From contig JAEPNO010000004.1 in NCBI GenBank assembly GCA_017643365.1, positions 1 to 64,000 on the forward strand: a stretch of 64,000 nucleotides of DNA, in the 5' to 3' direction. Each line of letters opens with the position of its first letter. The stretch's first letter is position 1. This document shows, one piece after another, positions 41,887 through 51,975 of this stretch. Below the pieces are notes generated by a model. The model did not search any database, was not told the DNA's origin, and was given only the letters and a program-made list of their open reading frames with translations. The translations under genes and the position numbers were made by a program. This DNA comes from Balneolaceae bacterium (GTDB taxonomy: Bacteria; Bacteroidota; Rhodothermia; Balneolales; Balneolaceae).

Positions 41887-42261
41887 ATGAGTAAAAACTA
41901 TTACGAGTTTACGTACATCGTAAACCCTGTTCTGGAAGACGAACAGACTAAAGCAGCTGTTGATCAGGTAACAAAGCTTTTCACCGACAACGGCGCAGAA
42001 ATTGAAGAAGTTAACGAGTGGGGATTACGTAAGTTTGCTTACGAAATCGACAAAAAAAACAGCGGATACTATGTAAACATGTATCTTGAAGCTCCCGCCG
42101 ATGCTATACCAGTTGTTGAGCGTTTCTTACGCATTGAAGACAGCTACATGCGTTACCTTACTCTCAAGTTTGATGCAAAAATGATGCGTCACCGCGAGTT
42201 AGTAAAGAAAAATGCAGTGCCGAATGTTTTTGAGGTAGCTGAAGAAGAAACAGAAGGGTAA
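41887..42261 (+). CDS. rpsF: 30S ribosomal protein S6
   Basis: The 124-residue protein has the ferredoxin-like S6 fold: YYEFTYIVNPVLEDEQTKAAVDQVTKLF, then EEVNEWGLRKFAYEIDKKNSGYYVNMYLEAP and VERFLRIEDSYMRYLTLKFD. It begins the rpsF-rpsR-rplI operon. Confidence 0.97.
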   Translation: MSKNYYEFTYIVNPVLEDEQTKAAVDQVTKLFTDNGAEIEEVNEWGLRKFAYEIDKKNSGYYVNMYLEAPADAIPVVERFLRIEDSYMRYLTLKFDAKMMRHRELVKKNAVPNVFEVAEEETEG

Positions 42262-42285
42262 TCGCAACATTAAAGGAAATTTCTC

Positions 42286-42537
42286 ATGATTAAGAATCCA
42301 TCACACCCAAAGAAAAGCGTACGTAAAGTTAAGCAGTGTAAATTCACCCAAGCTGGGTTAGAATACATCGATTACAAAGATGTTGATACACTACAACGTT
42401 TCACCAACGACCAAGGAAAAATTCTTCCACGTCGTGTTACCGGAACAAGTGCAAAACACCAACGCCAGCTTACTAGAGCTATCAAACGTGCTCGTTTTTT
42501 AGCGCTTATGCCATACGTAGCTGAAAACTTACGCTAA
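42286..42537 (+). CDS. rpsR: 30S ribosomal protein S18
   Basis: The 83-residue basic protein carries the S18 core [51 protein letters not shown]. It forms a heterodimer with S6 on the 30S platform. A Shine-Dalgarno-like AAAGGAAAT precedes the ATG. Confidence 0.97.
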   Translation: MIKNPSHPKKSVRKVKQCKFTQAGLEYIDYKDVDTLQRFTNDQGKILPRRVTGTSAKHQRQLTRAIKRARFLALMPYVAENLR

Positions 42538-42555
42538 TATCCAGGGAGTATACCA

Positions 42556-43002
42556 ATGAAAGTTATTTTAAAAGAAGACATCGATAAATTAGGTAGTGCC
42601 GGTGATCTTGTAGCCGTTAAAGATGGTTACGGTCGCAACTTCTTAATTCCACAAAAGAAAGCAGTTTTAGCTACAAAAGGAGCTATTGCTGAATTGGAAT
42701 TAATGAAGAAGCGTGCAGCTATTCAGGCTGATCTTACCGTGAAAGAAGCAAAAGATCTTGCTAAAATTCTGGAAGCAACTTCGCTTACTATCTCAGTTAC
42801 CACCGGTGAAGACGACAAAATTCACGGTACTGTAACTAACGTACAAATTGCTGAAGCTTTACAAGAGCGCGAAATCTTTGTTGATCGTCGTGATATTTCC
42901 ATCGATTCTGATGTGAAAGTACTTGGCGAATACACTGCTACTGTAAGCTTACTTGGCGATTTAAAGCCAACAGTGAAATTCTGGGTAGTTAAAGACGACT
43001 AA
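42556..43002 (+). CDS. rplI: 50S ribosomal protein L9
   Basis: The 148-residue protein has the N-terminal L9 domain MKVILKEDIDKLGSAGDLVAVKDGYGRNFLIPQKKAVLAT, a long connecting helix and the C-terminal domain with a family-typical IHGTVTN. It binds domain V of 23S rRNA. CAGGGAGTA provides the ribosome-binding site. Confidence 0.97.
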   Translation: MKVILKEDIDKLGSAGDLVAVKDGYGRNFLIPQKKAVLATKGAIAELELMKKRAAIQADLTVKEAKDLAKILEATSLTISVTTGEDDKIHGTVTNVQIAEALQEREIFVDRRDISIDSDVKVLGEYTATVSLLGDLKPTVKFWVVKDD

Positions 43003-43132
43003 CCCAAACATCTGATTGCTTGAATGGTGGGTGATTTCATTTTGTTACAAAATTGTTATTTCAGCAGTTTTGAAAGCAAAACTTAGTCTCGTATCATTCT
43101 AACACGCTTTGATAAACCAGCAAGCAACCCCG

Positions 43133-45043
43133 ATGAAAAAGAATTCAACACGTTTAATGGGGATCATCATATTGATGTTATCCCCATTTTTTTTATTCGC
43201 CCAAATCCCCGACCCGGTAAAATTTGAAGTGGTTGAGGCCCCTGAAGAGGTGTTAGCCGGCGAAAGCTTTTCTATAAAGATCGATGCCTCGATCGAAGGC
43301 GAATGGCACCTTTATTCTGTGCTCAACGATCCTGACGCAGGACCATATCCAACGGCATTTTCTGCTAAATCGAACAATTTTATTATTGCTGATGAAGTAA
43401 ACGAATCGAAGGCTGATATCGAATTCGATCCTAACTTTGAAGCCGATCTAGGCTGGCACACAACCTTTGCTAATTTTGAAGTACCCGTTGCCGTAAAAAC
43501 CGAAATGACCGGCACTCAAACACTCGACATCGAAGTGTTTTATCAAGTGTGTGACGATCGGGTATGTCTTCCACCCAAACGTAAATCCATAATCGTTACT
43601 GTTGATGTAATAGGAGTTTCTGAAACTCCTTTAGAGGCAGCAATAGGCGGTGCGACATCAAGTACAATTGATTCCGGATCGGCAGTAAAGTCATCCGGAC
43701 TTGGAGATGACGGAATTTTCTCTTTTATATGGATTGCGATATTAGCCGGCTTTGCGGCACTGCTAACTCCCTGTGTTTTTCCAATGATTCCGCTCACTGT
43801 TTCCTACTTCAGTAAACAAAGCGACGACAGCAAAGGAGTAGGCAAAGCTCTTTTATTTGGTTTCGCAATCATCATCACCTTTACTTTAATCGGTTTTGTT
43901 TTAGCAGCAATATTTGGGGCATCAGCAGCACAGAATTTTGCCTCTGATCCTTTCATAAATACATTTATTGCAATTGTATTAGTAGCTTTTGGTTTGAGTT
44001 TGCTTGGGATGTACGAGCTTCAACTACCGCATCAGTTTACAAACTTCTTAAATCGCAAAAGCAATGAAAGTAGTGGTGTTTTAGGCATCTTATTTATGGC
44101 TTTTACCATCGCAGCCGTTTCATTTTCTTGTACGGCACCATTTGTAGGAGCCGTTTTTGCTGCAACTGCCGGTGGAGAATGGTTTTACCCAATCATTGGT
44201 ATGATCGGATTTTCAGCGGCTTTTTCCACACCATTTGTGCTTTTTGCCATGTTCCCTCAATGGTTGGAATCGTTGCCAAAAAGTGGCTCGTGGATGAATA
44301 TTGTAAAAGTGTTACTTGGCTTTATCGAACTGGCAGCCGCCATCAAGTTTTTCTCAAATGTTGATTTGGTGTTAGGATGGGGACTCATCAGCCGTCCGTT
44401 TGCCATTGCACTTTGGATCGCCATTTTCTTTATCGCAGGATTATATCTGCTTGGCGTATTTGTACTCAAGCACGAAAAAAAGCCGGAGTATATTTCAACC
44501 GGAAGGTTGTTGCTGGCCATGCCGTTTCTTTTGTTTAGTTTTTATCTCATCCCCGGTTTGATGGGTGCATCTTTAGGGATTTGGGACAGCTGGCTTCCTC
44601 CAAAAATGCAAACTGACGTGAGCGTAGTTGGCACAATCGCCGCTATGGGTGGAACAGGTTCCGTTTCGGCCGATGATGGCTGGGAATCGGATTACGAAGC
44701 TGCTATTGAAGAAGCAAGAAGTGAAGGTGTACCTGTCTTTATCGATTTTACAGGATACACGTGTACGAATTGTCGCGCCATGGAATCGAATGTATTTCCT
44801 CTGGCCGAAGTTCGGGAGCGGTTCAATCAAATGAAATTGGTTAAACTCTATACCGATGGCGGCGCCGATGCGCAGAAAAATCAGCAAATTCAGTTTCAGT
44901 TAACCGGTAATGTTGCGTTGCCTACCTACGTAATTCTGGATCCATCCAACAAACAAGTGATGGCGCAGGAGTTGGGTTACATGGCATCCGAAAAATTTGT
45001 ATCCTTTTTGGATAAAGGCCTTAACTCTTTTAATTCCAAATAA
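43133..45043 (+). CDS. dsbD: Thiol:disulfide interchange protein DsbD
   Basis: The ATG at 43133 gives a signal peptide (MKKNSTRLMGIIILMLSPFFLFAQ); a TTG at 43109 would extend it. The protein of about 636 residues then has the DsbD-alpha periplasmic domain (VCDDRVCLPPKRK with its redox cysteines), an eight-helix DsbD membrane domain with TPCVFPMIPLTVSYF and SFSCTAPFVGA, and a C-terminal thioredoxin-like domain with GYTCTNCRAME (CxxC). It transfers electrons from cytosolic thioredoxin to periplasmic proteins, for disulfide isomerisation or cytochrome c maturation. A downstream co-directional gene encodes a giant outer-membrane protein. Confidence 0.93.
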   Translation: MKKNSTRLMGIIILMLSPFFLFAQIPDPVKFEVVEAPEEVLAGESFSIKIDASIEGEWHLYSVLNDPDAGPYPTAFSAKSNNFIIADEVNESKADIEFDPNFEADLGWHTTFANFEVPVAVKTEMTGTQTLDIEVFYQVCDDRVCLPPKRKSIIVTVDVIGVSETPLEAAIGGATSSTIDSGSAVKSSGLGDDGIFSFIWIAILAGFAALLTPCVFPMIPLTVSYFSKQSDDSKGVGKALLFGFAIIITFTLIGFVLAAIFGASAAQNFASDPFINTFIAIVLVAFGLSLLGMYELQLPHQFTNFLNRKSNESSGVLGILFMAFTIAAVSFSCTAPFVGAVFAATAGGEWFYPIIGMIGFSAAFSTPFVLFAMFPQWLESLPKSGSWMNIVKVLLGFIELAAAIKFFSNVDLVLGWGLISRPFAIALWIAIFFIAGLYLLGVFVLKHEKKPEYISTGRLLLAMPFLLFSFYLIPGLMGASLGIWDSWLPPKMQTDVSVVGTIAAMGGTGSVSADDGWESDYEAAIEEARSEGVPVFIDFTGYTCTNCRAMESNVFPLAEVRERFNQMKLVKLYTDGGADAQKNQQIQFQLTGNVALPTYVILDPSNKQVMAQELGYMASEKFVSFLDKGLNSFNSK

Positions 45044-45113
45044 GCAGAAATACCGCTACCATTTATTTAAATGCTCAACGCAGTCGTTTGATTGCAGAAT
45101 GTGATTGGCACCG

Positions 45114-48100
45114 ATGGTACAACGGTTTGCACTACTCTTATTTATTTGCCTGTTTTTTTGCGCGGTCTTCAGTTCCGTTCGGGCTCAGTCGCTGTTATTT
45201 GAGTCCTTCGAGATACCCATTCCTCAAGCTGATACCACTCTTATTTTTGATAATTGGCTAGACGAACATTCCATCGTTATTCGCACTCTACCCGACAGTA
45301 TTCTAATTTCAGATTGGCGTTTTGACGAAGAAACGGGGCAATTTTATCTCCCTAAACTTGATTCAGCGAGTATCGTCAATCAAAAGGCTTTGTCTATATA
45401 TTATGGACGATTACCGACTAGCTTGAGCAGGCAGTATCAAAAAAATGTAATGCTTGAATACATTCCCGAGCTAGAACATCGAGATTCGGTTTCAAGGCCG
45501 AGTAGCAGTCCCGGTTCCGGCTTTTCTTCGGATATTCAACAATCCGGGAGTTTAAGCAGAGGGATTATCGTAGGCTCAAACCAGGATTTTGCCCTCGAAA
45601 GTGGACTTCAGTTTCAACTTCAGGGACAACTTACCGACGATATCAGACTGTATGCCATTTTAACGGATCAAAGTATTCCTTTTCAGCCGGATGGCACCAC
45701 ACAATCAATCCGTGAATTTGATAGAGTGTTGATTCGACTTCGATCTGAGCAAGCACAATTAGAAATGGGTGACGTAGATGTGAATTTCACCAAAACCACC
45801 TTTGGGAAATTAAATCGCCGACTTCAAGGCGCATCGGGCAGCTATTCGGGCGATTTGAATCAATCCAAGTTTGCTGTTTCATCGGTACGAGGAACATTTA
45901 CAACACAACGATTTGAAGGCATTGAAGGAACGCGGGGTCCATACCGATTGACAGGTTCAAATGGAGAGCCTTTTGTGATTATTCTTGCGGGAACCGAGCG
46001 CGTTTACATTAATGGAGAGCTTGTAGAACGAGGAGAGGAAAACGAATATATAATCGATTATGGCCTTGGGGAAATCTATTTCACCGATCAGGTATTTATA
46101 AAGGATGAAACTCGAATCTTTGTAGAATATGAATATGTAGATCAGGAATTTAGCCGAACTCTTTTAGCCGGAGAGACCAGCCAGAAGTTGTGGGATGATC
46201 GTTTTGAGCTTGGTGTAAGTGTAATCCGAATGGCTGATGGGAATGATCTGCTTTCTCAGCAAAGCTTATCGAGAGATGATATTGATGTGCTGGAATCGGT
46301 GGGAGACGACATTCAGAATGCCTTAGTTTCCGGAATTGTTGCAAATCCGGACGATGACGCCTTTAATATCCGTTATGCGTTGGTTGATACATTATATAAT
46401 GGGCAATCTTATCAAATTTTCAAAAATATCGCAGGATCGAATTCCTCTAATTTAGCGGTTCGATTTTCGAATGTGGGGCAAGGAAATGGTTCGTATGTGA
46501 GAGTTGGCTCAGCATTAAATGGACTTCTTTATGAATGGAAAGGCCCGGGGAAAGGTAGTTATGAGCCCTTTCGAAACCTGCCTGCGCCCGAAAAGCATCA
46601 AATGATTTCGATAACGGGGGCACATTCAATCACCGAAAATATTAGGTGGTATGGGGAATTTGCTTTAAGCGATGTGGATAGAAACCGGTTTTCATCGTTG
46701 GATGATGATGACAATGCAGATTTTGCGTTGATCGGCGGTTTTGAAGCTAGTGATTTAGAATTGGGTGCTACGGTCTTCGATTTCGATTATCGTCATCGCC
46801 AAAGCGGTAAAAATTTCGAGGCGTTCGAACGAACTCGAGAAGTAGAATTTGATCGGAAGTGGAATATCAACCAAAACGAAATTAGTGGTGAAAAAGTAGA
46901 TGAACTTTCAATTGGCGCTCTCATAAATAACAATATTGATATAGATCTGGGTGCCGGTCGGCTAACGCTACCCGGGCAAGAAAGTTTGAGGCAATCAGTA
47001 AGTATAGACGCTCAAATTCAGTCAAATTCGAAATTTAATTACTATCAGGAATTTTCATCTACAGAATTCAATCAAATAGGATTTAAAAATAACTGGTTAA
47101 AACAGCAGGCAATTTTACAAACCACATTGTCCGATAGATTAAGTAGTTACGTAAATGTAGAGCATGAAAATAAACGCGACCGATCTGGCGATAATGATTT
47201 GACAGGAAATTCATTTCGATTTTATGAAATCGCACCGGGCCTAGCCTACCGATTTGAGCAGGGGGTTATTTCCGGTGGTATTGCTTATCGTGATGAGGAT
47301 ATCCTCCAAAACGAACAGTTTGTTGATGAATACACTGCAATTGAACAGCAATATGGATTGGAATGGAAAGTGAGAGAGTTTTTCACCACAAATAATAAGG
47401 TGAGATTTAGAAATAAAAATTTCTCTGCAGACCAAGCAATTCAAGGCAAGCGAAACACAAATGCGTTACTAATTAATTCTGAAAACCAGATCGAAACCGA
47501 GCGTCTGAATCTACGATCTCGGTACTCGGTGAGTACTCAGCGCCGTTCTATTGCACAAGAAACTTATTTTGAAGTGGGACCGGAATTGGGGCAATATGTA
47601 TGGATAGATAACAATAAAAATGGCATCGAAGAAATTGATGAGTTTTTCCCTGAATTATCGCCAAATGAAGGGACCTACATACTTCAATTTTTGCCTTCGG
47701 ATGAGCTCATCCCAACAACTGAGCTAAGCTTTAGAAATGGATTTGAGTGGTCACCATTTAGAGGTAATAGATCAGATAATGATGCCAATAACGTACTGGA
47801 ATCGTTAGAGCTGGAAAGCAGATTCGATATTTTTGAAAACACAACGAATCCCAATGAGAATGATATTTATCTGCTACGATTAGATACATTTCGCGACGAC
47901 AGTTTAACCATTCAAGGCAGATTGAGTTGGTCGCAAAGAGTGAGGATAAATCCGACCGAAAAATGGGAAAGTTCAGCATTTTATAGTAGCTCAAAGTCAC
48001 TAAATAAAAGGACATCAGAAATAGTAAAAACATTCGATCAACTCCTGATGTTCGAAAATGAATACCGAATCAACTCACACCAATGGATTGAACTCTCTTT

Positions 48101-48563
48101 TTCTCGATCGGTCAAAGAAAATTCCAGTACGGAGCTGGTGCAGCGGACATATAATATAAAGAGCTGGGAAATTGAGCCCGGATATAGAGTTCGTTTTTCG
48201 CGATCATTACAGTTTGGGTTACAAGCAGGATATACATCAAAAGTAAATCGATCGGAATTCAATTCTGACACAAACGCTGAGATAATTCGCTCCATACTGT
48301 CAACAAGGGCTTTTTTAATTGATCGAATTCAATTTGGCAGTAACGTCGAATTTCGAAACACAAAAGTAACCGGAGCAACAAATACTTTTACAAACTACGA
48401 ATTAACCGAAGGTACCGGCGCGGGTAAACATTTGATTTGGAATATAAATGCCGGATATCGTATTAGTAATTTAGTTCGAATTACATTTAATTACGATGGT
48501 AGAACAGTTGCAGAGCGATCTGATATCCATACCATAAAGCTTGTTGTAAGCGCTATTTTCTAG
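45114..48563 (+). CDS. Giant outer-membrane beta-barrel protein, unknown function
   Basis: From the ATG at 45114 the protein has about 1149 residues. It has a signal peptide ending SSVRAQ, a serine-rich stretch near residue 140, and then a long run of alternating strands extending to the C-terminus, which ends in phenylalanine. A recognisable early block is QSGSLSRGIIVGSNQDFALESGLQFQLQGQLTDDIRLYAILTDQSIPFQPDGTTQSI, followed by EFDRVLIRLRSEQAQLEMGDVDVNF. These resemble a family of very large surface barrels in related phyla, but I cannot assign a function. A calcium-like motif DNNKNGIEEIDEF occurs near residue 830. It begins 71 bp after dsbD, which may assist its folding. Confidence 0.7.
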   Translation: MVQRFALLLFICLFFCAVFSSVRAQSLLFESFEIPIPQADTTLIFDNWLDEHSIVIRTLPDSILISDWRFDEETGQFYLPKLDSASIVNQKALSIYYGRLPTSLSRQYQKNVMLEYIPELEHRDSVSRPSSSPGSGFSSDIQQSGSLSRGIIVGSNQDFALESGLQFQLQGQLTDDIRLYAILTDQSIPFQPDGTTQSIREFDRVLIRLRSEQAQLEMGDVDVNFTKTTFGKLNRRLQGASGSYSGDLNQSKFAVSSVRGTFTTQRFEGIEGTRGPYRLTGSNGEPFVIILAGTERVYINGELVERGEENEYIIDYGLGEIYFTDQVFIKDETRIFVEYEYVDQEFSRTLLAGETSQKLWDDRFELGVSVIRMADGNDLLSQQSLSRDDIDVLESVGDDIQNALVSGIVANPDDDAFNIRYALVDTLYNGQSYQIFKNIAGSNSSNLAVRFSNVGQGNGSYVRVGSALNGLLYEWKGPGKGSYEPFRNLPAPEKHQMISITGAHSITENIRWYGEFALSDVDRNRFSSLDDDDNADFALIGGFEASDLELGATVFDFDYRHRQSGKNFEAFERTREVEFDRKWNINQNEISGEKVDELSIGALINNNIDIDLGAGRLTLPGQESLRQSVSIDAQIQSNSKFNYYQEFSSTEFNQIGFKNNWLKQQAILQTTLSDRLSSYVNVEHENKRDRSGDNDLTGNSFRFYEIAPGLAYRFEQGVISGGIAYRDEDILQNEQFVDEYTAIEQQYGLEWKVREFFTTNNKVRFRNKNFSADQAIQGKRNTNALLINSENQIETERLNLRSRYSVSTQRRSIAQETYFEVGPELGQYVWIDNNKNGIEEIDEFFPELSPNEGTYILQFLPSDELIPTTELSFRNGFEWSPFRGNRSDNDANNVLESLELESRFDIFENTTNPNENDIYLLRLDTFRDDSLTIQGRLSWSQRVRINPTEKWESSAFYSSSKSLNKRTSEIVKTFDQLLMFENEYRINSHQWIELSFSRSVKENSSTELVQRTYNIKSWEIEPGYRVRFSRSLQFGLQAGYTSKVNRSEFNSDTNAEIIRSILSTRAFLIDRIQFGSNVEFRNTKVTGATNTFTNYELTEGTGAGKHLIWNINAGYRISNLVRITFNYDGRTVAERSDIHTIKLVVSAIF

Positions 48564-48734
48564 TGTTTTTAAAAGATCATTAAAAGCAACAAGAATTTTG
48601 CATTAAAAAAGGGCTAAATATTGTCTAAAAGTTCACTTTTTAAGCATTTTCGCGTTTTGACATTTATTTCAAAATGGCATATCCTTTCGCTTCACTAATC
48701 TTAGATACTAACATTTAAAATATTCGGAGTGAAC

Positions 48735-49463
48735 ATGACATCGTCGATTGCTCTCTTTCTATTACAAGCCCCAGCTAACGAAGGCTTTTTTAATCTAATT
48801 GTTGAGAAGTTTAATGAAGGTAATGATGGTGGCTGGATGTGGCCCGTATTGATTACCTTGATTTTAGGTCTTGCTATTTTTCTTGAAAGAATTATTACCC
48901 TTAACCTTGCTGACATCAATACACGGAAGTTTATTGTAAACGTTCAGGAAGCTCTTCAAGAAGGTGGCGTTGAAGCTGCAGAACAACTTTGTGCTCAAAC
49001 ACGTGGACCGGTTGCTTCAGTATTTCAAGCTGGTTTAATGCGTTCACACGAAGGTATCGATGCTGCTGAAAAAGCAATTGCAGCATACGGTTCTATCGAA
49101 ATGAGTTTCCTTGAAAGAGGGCTTATTTGGTTATCACTCTTTATCGCTATTGCACCGCTCTTCGGATTCCTTGGAACCGTAGTTGGTATGATCGAGGCAT
49201 TCGATGATATCCAGGCTGCATCTGATATTTCTCCATCTATTGTAGCAGGTGGTATTAAAACTGCACTTTTAACCACTGCCGGTGGTCTAATTGCAGGTAT
49301 TATTCTTCAAATCGGTTACAACTACTGTGTTTCTAAAATCGACCGTTTAATCGCCGAGATGGAAGAAAGCTCTATTACTCTTATTGATTCTATTATTTTA
49401 CTACAAGAAGGTAAGCCGCTTGTTCCTGCAGTAGATGCAGCAACCAACTCAGAAACTGAATAA
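48735..49463 (+). CDS. exbB: ExbB/TolQ/MotA-type proton channel
   Basis: The 242-residue inner-membrane protein has three membrane segments. The core GLIWLSLFIAIAPLFGFLGTVVGMIEAFDDIQ, followed by SPSIVAGGIKTALLTTAGGLIAGIILQ, is the proton-channel signature. The ATG at 48735 is preferred over a GTG at 48729 because GGAG at 48726-48729 lies at ribosome-binding distance. It drives TonB-dependent import with the two ExbD proteins behind it. Confidence 0.94.
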   Translation: MTSSIALFLLQAPANEGFFNLIVEKFNEGNDGGWMWPVLITLILGLAIFLERIITLNLADINTRKFIVNVQEALQEGGVEAAEQLCAQTRGPVASVFQAGLMRSHEGIDAAEKAIAAYGSIEMSFLERGLIWLSLFIAIAPLFGFLGTVVGMIEAFDDIQAASDISPSIVAGGIKTALLTTAGGLIAGIILQIGYNYCVSKIDRLIAEMEESSITLIDSIILLQEGKPLVPAVDAATNSETE

Positions 49464-49488
49464 TTAACCCCAAAAACGGAGAAGCTTT

Positions 49489-49770
49489 ATGGAAAGCAGT
49501 GTAATTGTACAAATAGCCGTTATTGGAGCCATGGGTTTAATTGGGTTAGGCATTGTCTCGATGATTGTATCGGGAATTAAAAGCCTTGCACAAGGAAAAC
49601 AGGATGTAAAACGTATTGTTATTATGGCTGTACCCTTCGCGATCTTTGGTATTGCATACGGTGTTTTAGGTGATATACCTAAAGCCGGTGTACTTACTAC
49701 TATTGCAATGATGGGTATCATGGTTTTTTCTGTGGTAATCACAGGTTTACGCGGTACTTTTAAATTTTAA
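49489..49770 (+). CDS. Small three-helix membrane protein of the exb operon
   Basis: The 93-residue protein has three hydrophobic segments (VQIAVIGAMGLIGLGIVSMIV, VIMAVPFAIFGIAYGVL, GVLTTIAMMGIMVFSVVI). It is inserted between exbB and exbD with short gaps and good ribosome-binding sites, so it is part of the operon. The family is not one I can name. It may tune the ExbBD complex. Confidence 0.75.
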   Translation: MESSVIVQIAVIGAMGLIGLGIVSMIVSGIKSLAQGKQDVKRIVIMAVPFAIFGIAYGVLGDIPKAGVLTTIAMMGIMVFSVVITGLRGTFKF

Positions 49771-49785
49771 AACCGGAGCATACCT

Positions 49786-50328
49786 ATGCTAATGAAAAAG
49801 AAAAAAAGAGAAGGAGCGGAAATTAATGGCTCGTCGATGGCTGACATCGCCTTCCTGCTGCTCATTTTCTTCCTGGTTACCACCACTATTAACGTGGATA
49901 CCGGGATCGGGATGGTGTTGCCTCCGCCTTTAGATGAGGAAGTAGATCCACCACCTATTCGAGAACGAAATCAGATGAATATTCTGGTTAATGCTCAGGG
50001 TTTAATCCTTATGGATGAACAACCTGTATCTATTAACGAAGTTCGCCAAAAACTGATGGAGTTCATCGACAATCCAAATAACGATGAAACGCTCGCAGTT
50101 TCGCCTGAGGCAGCAATTGTTTCACTTAAAACTCAAAAAGAAACTCCGTACCGAATCTACATTGATATGTTGGATGAAGTAATGGGTGCCTACAAAGAGT
50201 TACGTGACGCAGCTTCTCGTGCAAATTATGGCGTTGAGTTCAATCGACTTCAGCCGGAATCTCCTCAAAGAGAGCAAATTCAGGATATGTATCCTAAGAA
50301 AATTTCAATTGCAGCGGAGGAAGGATAA
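49786..50328 (+). CDS. exbD: ExbD/TolR-type protein 1
   Basis: The 180-residue protein has a cytosolic N-terminus, one membrane helix with the conserved aspartate (SSMADIAFLLLIFFLVTTTI) and a periplasmic domain starting GIGMVLPPPL. The C-terminal periplasmic part is longer than usual. Its stop overlaps the start of the second exbD (TAATG). Confidence 0.92.
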   Translation: MLMKKKKREGAEINGSSMADIAFLLLIFFLVTTTINVDTGIGMVLPPPLDEEVDPPPIRERNQMNILVNAQGLILMDEQPVSINEVRQKLMEFIDNPNNDETLAVSPEAAIVSLKTQKETPYRIYIDMLDEVMGAYKELRDAASRANYGVEFNRLQPESPQREQIQDMYPKKISIAAEEG

Positions 50329-50777
50329 TGGCAGGTCATTTTAAAAAGAAACAAGCAGGAACCAAGCAGGAAGTACCTACATCAGCAATGCCTGATGTTG
50401 TATTCATGCTTCTGTTCTTCTTCATGGTAACCACCGTACTTCGTGAGGTTACTTTGAAAGTGAAGCTTGATTTAACACAAGCTTCACAAATCGAGAAAAT
50501 CGAAGAAAAGCGTTTAGTATCATATATTTATATGGGACCTGAACGCCTTCCGGGAAATCAACTTGGTGACGATAAAGTGCAAATCGACGATCAAATTATA
50601 GATGATATCGGTGCTATCCGAAATATCATGTATGATAAACTATTAGAAGAGCCAAGATTAATCGTTTCCCTTCGTGTAGATGAGAATTCAAGATTCGAGC
50701 TACTTTCTGATGTTCAAAAAGAACTTCAGCAAGCTGGTACTTTCCGAATCAACTATTCAACTAAACGCGAAGAGTAA
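50328..50777 (+). CDS. exbD: ExbD/TolR-type protein 2
   Basis: The 149-residue protein has the conserved membrane segment AMPDVVFMLLFFFMVTTVLRE with its proton-carrying aspartate, followed by a periplasmic domain. It is translationally coupled to exbD 1. The two different ExbD proteins suggest a mixed TonB-energising complex, as in many Bacteroidota. Confidence 0.92.
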   Translation: MAGHFKKKQAGTKQEVPTSAMPDVVFMLLFFFMVTTVLREVTLKVKLDLTQASQIEKIEEKRLVSYIYMGPERLPGNQLGDDKVQIDDQIIDDIGAIRNIMYDKLLEEPRLIVSLRVDENSRFELLSDVQKELQQAGTFRINYSTKREE

Positions 50778-50799
50778 TTTTTCTCGTTCAACATATTCA

Positions 50800-50830
50800 G
50801 GCATCTGCGTATTACGTGGATGCCTTTTTT
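50800..50830 (+). terminator. Rho-independent terminator of the exb operon
   Basis: GGCATC and GATGCC form a stem with a 13-nt loop, followed by TTTTTT. Confidence 0.7.
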
Positions 50831-50844
50831 AATTTATACCACTT

Positions 50845-51873
50845 ATGAGTACTACATTCACTCCCATTCAGGAAATCGGTCGCGAAAAGCTTCTCGAGAA
50901 ACTCAAAACCTATAAAGGCGCAGAGGTTGGGGCGGTAATTCATGCTGCCGGTGACGATGCCGCTGTGATTAAAGCATCCGCCGATAAACTTCAGCTCCTC
51001 AGTTCTGATTCTTTTGTAGAAGGAGCAGACTTTGACCCAACCTATATGCCATTCACTCATTTTGGCTATAAAATGGTGACAGCAGTGGTTTCTGATATTA
51101 TTGCCATGAATGGGGAGCCAAAAGGATTACTTGTAAATTTGGCACTGCCAAACCGCATGTCGGTGGAAATGATTGAACAATTGTACGAAGGCATTGATCG
51201 TGCTTGTAAGCAATTCGGAATGGCTATTCTTGGTGGCGATCTTACAGGGAATCATCAAAATGCAGTGTTTTCGTTAACCGTACAAGGTGAAGTGGCCGAA
51301 GTAGATTTGGTAACCCGAAGCAACGCCAAGCAAGGTGATGCCATTTGTGTTACCGGCGATGTTGGCGCAGCCGTTGCAGGACTACGAATATTGATGCGAG
51401 AAAAGAAATTCTGGCAGGAACATGGCGATCAACAATCTCAGCCTGATTTAGGAGATTACAAGTTTGTGGTAGAACGACAGTTACTACCGGTTGCTCGCTT
51501 AGATGTTATAAAAACACTTCGCGCACACGATGTAACACCAACAGCCATGATCGATCTAAGTAAAGGCATCATAAAAGAGGTGACTAGCCTGTGCAGGCAA
51601 TCAGATCTTGGAGCGCATTTATATCAAGCAGCAGTGCCTGTGGCAGTAGAGACCCGACAAGTTGCCGATGAGATGGAAGAGGATGTTGATAAGTACGCAC
51701 TATTTGGTGGCGAAGATTACGAACTGATTTTCACCCTCCCCGAGAAGGATGTAGATCACTTTATTAAACATTTTAACGATTTTTCTGTAATCGGACGAAT
51801 GACTCCCAAAGAAGATGGGTTAATATTACAGACGGCAGAAGGCGATCTAATCGGTTTTGATGAATTGTCATAG
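50845..51873 (+). CDS. thiL: Thiamine-monophosphate kinase
   Basis: The 342-residue cytosolic enzyme phosphorylates thiamine phosphate to thiamine diphosphate. The N-terminal EIGREKLLEKL, AGDDAAVI, SSDSFVEGADF and the GGDLTGN and CVTGDVGAA glycine-rich loops are typical of ThiL/PurM-like enzymes; FGGEDYELIFT near the C-terminus is the family signature. Confidence 0.95.
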   Translation: MSTTFTPIQEIGREKLLEKLKTYKGAEVGAVIHAAGDDAAVIKASADKLQLLSSDSFVEGADFDPTYMPFTHFGYKMVTAVVSDIIAMNGEPKGLLVNLALPNRMSVEMIEQLYEGIDRACKQFGMAILGGDLTGNHQNAVFSLTVQGEVAEVDLVTRSNAKQGDAICVTGDVGAAVAGLRILMREKKFWQEHGDQQSQPDLGDYKFVVERQLLPVARLDVIKTLRAHDVTPTAMIDLSKGIIKEVTSLCRQSDLGAHLYQAAVPVAVETRQVADEMEEDVDKYALFGGEDYELIFTLPEKDVDHFIKHFNDFSVIGRMTPKEDGLILQTAEGDLIGFDELS

Positions 51874-51975
51874 CATGTTTCGTGGCACGTTTTTTGCCAT
51901 TTACTAGATGCCTAAATCCTACATAAATAAAAGTGGGATTGCCTATATTAGAAAAAAAATTAAGAGTTTATTTTA

